Of a DNA stretch of 7,826 bases, positions 6,415-7,826 are shown in pieces (positions within the stretch are counted from its first letter, which is position 1; each line of letters opens with the position of its first letter). A program made the translations under genes and the position numbers. The notes beneath the pieces were generated by a model. It saw only the letters and a program-made list of their open reading frames with translations. It made no database searches and had not been told where the DNA came from. This DNA comes from Oscillospiraceae bacterium. GTDB lineage: Bacteria > Bacillota > Clostridia > Oscillospirales > Ruminococcaceae. Where the stretch lies: NCBI GenBank assembly GCA_003445125.1, contig DLVP01000048.1:1-7826 (forward strand), given 5' to 3'.

Positions 6415-6420
6415 ATTGTA
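6415..6420 (-). promoter_or_regulatory. Candidate -10 box of the dehydratase-GH16-SDR unit
   Basis: The minus strand reads GTATACAATGG here, so TACAAT could serve as the -10 box with a transcript start near 6408 and a leader of about 22 bases. The hexamer 17 bases upstream (TATTTT) is a poor -35 box. Other placements, such as TATACA at 6417-6422, are possible. Confidence 0.35.
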
Positions 6421-6495
6421 TACGAATCTGTTCTGAAAAAATATCGGATTCTTACGCTGTTTTTCCGTAATCTTATCTTTTTGAGTTTTCTTTCC

Positions 6496-6507
6496 GCGAA
6501 ATTTCGC
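6496..6507. repeat. Perfect 12-bp palindrome GCGAAATTTCGC, possible operator
   Basis: The sequence is its own reverse complement and lies about 110-120 bases upstream of the dehydratase start codon, between the tandem terminators of rlmH and the candidate promoter. Its position in an otherwise low-complexity AT-rich stretch makes a protein binding site plausible, but no regulator is encoded in the window and chance cannot be excluded. Confidence 0.4.
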
Positions 6508-6543
6508 CGATTTTTCACTTTTATATTCGGAAATCTTATTTTT

Positions 6544-6586
6544 AAAAAGCACACGGGGCGCGGCGATTTTCGCCGCGCCCCGTGTG
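6544..6586 (-). terminator. Second, very stable intrinsic terminator downstream of rlmH
   Basis: A perfect 17-bp stem (6550-6566 with 6570-6586) closes a 3-base loop. On the minus strand it is followed by one C and then T5 (6544-6548). It lies directly after the first rlmH terminator and would shield the sugar-acid unit from read-through out of murA-rlmH. Its stem contains GGGGCGCGGCG, identical to the core of the terminator at 3530-3562. Confidence 0.82.
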
Positions 6587-6596
6587 GGAAGGGTGC

Positions 6597-6626
6597 AAAA
6601 AAATCCGCGCGCCTTCGGCGCGCGGA
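6597..6626 (-). terminator. Intrinsic terminator of murA-rlmH
   Basis: A perfect 10-bp stem (TCCGCGCGCC at 6604-6613 with GGCGCGCGGA at 6617-6626) has a 3-base loop and is followed on the minus strand by T7 (6597-6603). It begins only 5 bases after the rlmH stop codon. Confidence 0.93.
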
Positions 6627-6631
6627 GCATT

Positions 6632-7117
6632 TTACTTATGGTATTTTGTATGGGCATTGATCGCACAGGCACGGTACAGCTGCTCGCACAGCATCACGCG
6701 CGCCAACTGGTGCGGAAACGTCATCGGAGACATCGAAAGCCGCAGGTCACACCGCGCCTTCACCTTTTCGGACATTCCGTAGGAGCCGCCGATCACAAAC
6801 ACAAAATTTCCGCTTTTATGCGCCGCCGTCGAATCGATCCACGCCGCCAGTGCCTCGGAGGACATTTCCTTTCCCTCAATGCACAGTGCGACCGCGGTCG
6901 CCGTCGGGTCCAGTTTATGCAGCAGGCGTTCGCCCTCGCTCTCCACCGTCTGCGCAATCTGCGCCGCGGACGGAGAATCCGCCACCCGCGTTTCGGCAAG
7001 CTCTTCAATCGCGAATTTCACGCCGAACCCCGCCAGACGTTTGGCGTACTCCTCACAGGCATCACGCCAGAATTTTTCTTTCAGTTTACCGATTGTCAGC
7101 ACCGTCAGACGGATCAA
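6632..7117 (-). CDS. rlmH: 23S rRNA (pseudouridine1915-N3)-methyltransferase RlmH (TTG start)
   Basis: RlmH methylates N3 of pseudouridine 1915 in helix 69 of 23S rRNA, on assembled 70S ribosomes, using S-adenosylmethionine. It has 161 residues, the normal size for this small SPOUT-class dimeric enzyme. The trefoil-knot cofactor motif is FVIGGSYGM (residues 107-115), followed by LSMSPMTFPHQLARVML (127-143), EQLYRA and the invariant C-terminal YHK. The N-terminus IRLTVLTIGKLKE aligns with the family start. The start codon is TTG (7115-7117), supported by GAGGG at 7124-7128 six bases upstream; no ATG or GTG fits this N-terminus. The murA stop is 17 bases upstream, so the two genes probably share a transcript. 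Just before YHK the protein reads INAHT, where many family members have a Gly-Glu containing stretch. Identification is secure. Confidence 0.96.
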   Translation of the reverse strand: MIRLTVLTIGKLKEKFWRDACEEYAKRLAGFGVKFAIEELAETRVADSPSAAQIAQTVESEGERLLHKLDPTATAVALCIEGKEMSSEALAAWIDSTAAHKSGNFVFVIGGSYGMSEKVKARCDLRLSMSPMTFPHQLARVMLCEQLYRACAINAHTKYHK

Positions 7118-7134
7118 AGAAAGCCCTCGTTTCG

Positions 7135-7826
7135 TCAGATTACTTTTTTCATCGGTTCGTCCGGTTCATCCACCTTGCGGATATCCGCGCCCAATCCGCG
7201 CAGTTTTTCCTCGATCGCGTCGTATCCGCGTTCGATATGGTGAATGTCCTCAATTTCGGTCGTTCCCTCGGCAACCAGTCCCGCAATAATCATCGCGGCA
7301 CCCGCGCGCAGATCGGACGCCTTGACCGGCGCCGCCGTCAGCCGTGTTCTGCCCTCGACCATTGCCACCGTGCCGTTGACCTGAATCCGTGCGCCCATAC
7401 GCGCCAGCTCGTTGACATAGCGGAAGCGGTTATCCCACACGCCCTCCGTCACGATGCTGGTGCCCGCGCACTGGGTGAGCAGGGTGGTAAACTGCGGCTG
7501 CATATCCGTCGGGAAGCCCGGATGCGGCATGGTTTTCACGTCCGTTCCCGTCAGTTCACCGCTGCTGCACACGCGGACGGAATCATCGTATTCCTCGATC
7601 ATCACGCCGACCTTCTGCAATTTGTTGATAATCGATTCCAGATGCTTCGGAATCACGTTTTTCACCAGTACATTGCCGCCCGTCGCCGCCGCCGCGACCA
7701 CATAGGTTCCCGCCTCGATCTGATCGGGAATAATCGAATAGGTCACGCCCTTGAGCGACTTCACACCGCGAATCTTGATTACGTCCGTACCGGCGCCCAT
7801 GATATCCGCGCCCATGGAGTTGAGGA
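7135..7826 (-). CDS. murA: UDP-N-acetylglucosamine 1-carboxyvinyltransferase MurA, C-terminal half (5' end outside window)
   Basis: MurA transfers enolpyruvate from phosphoenolpyruvate to UDP-GlcNAc, the first committed step of peptidoglycan synthesis, in the cytoplasm, and is the target of fosfomycin. The frame is open to the window edge: LNS precedes the Met codon at 7813-7815 and continues a typical LNSMGA, so that Met is internal and not the start. The visible 229 residues contain [31 protein letters not shown] with the Asp that corresponds to E. coli Asp305, the NRF arginine (Arg331 equivalent), and DLRAGAA with the Arg397 equivalent. The catalytic Cys115 region lies in the missing N-terminal half. 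The gene ends with TGA at 7135-7137, and rlmH follows after 17 bases. Clostridia often carry two MurA copies; which one this is cannot be decided from the fragment. Confidence 0.96.
   Translation of the reverse strand, partial: LNSMGADIMGAGTDVIKIRGVKSLKGVTYSIIPDQIEAGTYVVAAAATGGNVLVKNVIPKHLESIINKLQKVGVMIEEYDDSVRVCSSGELTGTDVKTMPHPGFPTDMQPQFTTLLTQCAGTSIVTEGVWDNRFRYVNELARMGARIQVNGTVAMVEGRTRLTAAPVKASDLRAGAAMIIAGLVAEGTTEIEDIHHIERGYDAIEEKLRGLGADIRKVDEPDEPMKKVI

Larger units (their letters stand above)
6386..6543 (-). promoter_or_regulatory. AT-rich regulatory region upstream of the dehydratase-GH16-SDR unit
   Basis: This stretch codes for nothing convincing and is clearly richer in A and T than the genes around it. 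In transcription order it holds three spaced CGG/CCG...TCTTA elements (6528-6539, 6465-6476, 6445-6454), a 12-bp palindrome GCGAAATTTCGC (6496-6507), a possible -10 box TACAAT (6415-6420) within a GTATAC-centred near-palindrome, and the ribosome binding site AAGGAG (6394-6399). No convincing -35 box lies 16-18 bases before the -10 box, which fits activator-dependent transcription. All of these are by-eye patterns. Confidence 0.5.

Noticed and set aside
5279..6436. 385-codon open frame on the plus strand, antisense to the dehydratase gene
   Set aside because: The protein is rich in Arg and His with no recognisable motif, and the minus-strand frame has clear family motifs and a ribosome binding site. 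Long antisense frames are expected from GC-rich codon use.
6386..6543. Riboswitch in the leader of the dehydratase operon
   Set aside because: No conserved aptamer pattern was seen, and the likely transcript start leaves a leader of only about 22 bases.

Overview
The window looks like chromosomal DNA of a GC-rich Firmicute of the Clostridia (Oscillospirales-like gut lineages would fit). The basis is a SecA with a C-terminal SEC-C zinc motif, a murA-rlmH pair, strong AAGGAGG-type ribosome binding sites and many intrinsic terminators. This is judged by eye from protein motifs; no database search was possible.

Layout. The left end (1-2331, plus strand) holds the C-terminal third of secA and then, 18 bases on and in the same frame, a MATE-family efflux transporter. 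The transporter has no ordinary start codon at its natural N-terminus: an ACG stands where ATG is expected, behind a good ribosome binding site. A bidirectional terminator and a second plus-strand terminator (2391-2460) separate this unit from the rest. Every other gene is on the minus strand. Read in the direction of transcription they are the C-terminal half of murA, then rlmH (TTG start); two tandem terminators and a 246-base AT-rich regulatory region; a three-gene unit of enolase-superfamily sugar-acid dehydratase, family 16 glycoside hydrolase and short-chain dehydrogenase; its terminator; and finally a YghZ-type aldo/keto reductase with its own promoter.

Function. murA, rlmH and secA are housekeeping genes (cell wall, ribosome modification, protein export). 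The three-gene unit (6385 down to 3571) is the accessory part. Its genes are tightly packed: each downstream ribosome binding site lies in or over the end of the preceding gene. Together they suggest breakdown of a beta-linked oligosaccharide inside the cell, with dehydration and redox steps on an acidic sugar. The substrate cannot be read from the sequence, and no transporter, kinase, aldolase or regulator lies in the window. The glycoside hydrolase has an intact ExDxxE catalytic motif but no signal peptide, which is unusual for GH16.

No RNA gene, CRISPR array, insertion sequence or phage gene was seen, and no gene-free stretch exceeds 300 bases. The main points of interest are the missing MATE start codon, the compact GH16/enolase/SDR unit, the hairpins with identical stem cores on both sides of it, the repeat-rich region upstream of it, and an inverted repeat that encloses the aldo/keto reductase promoter.
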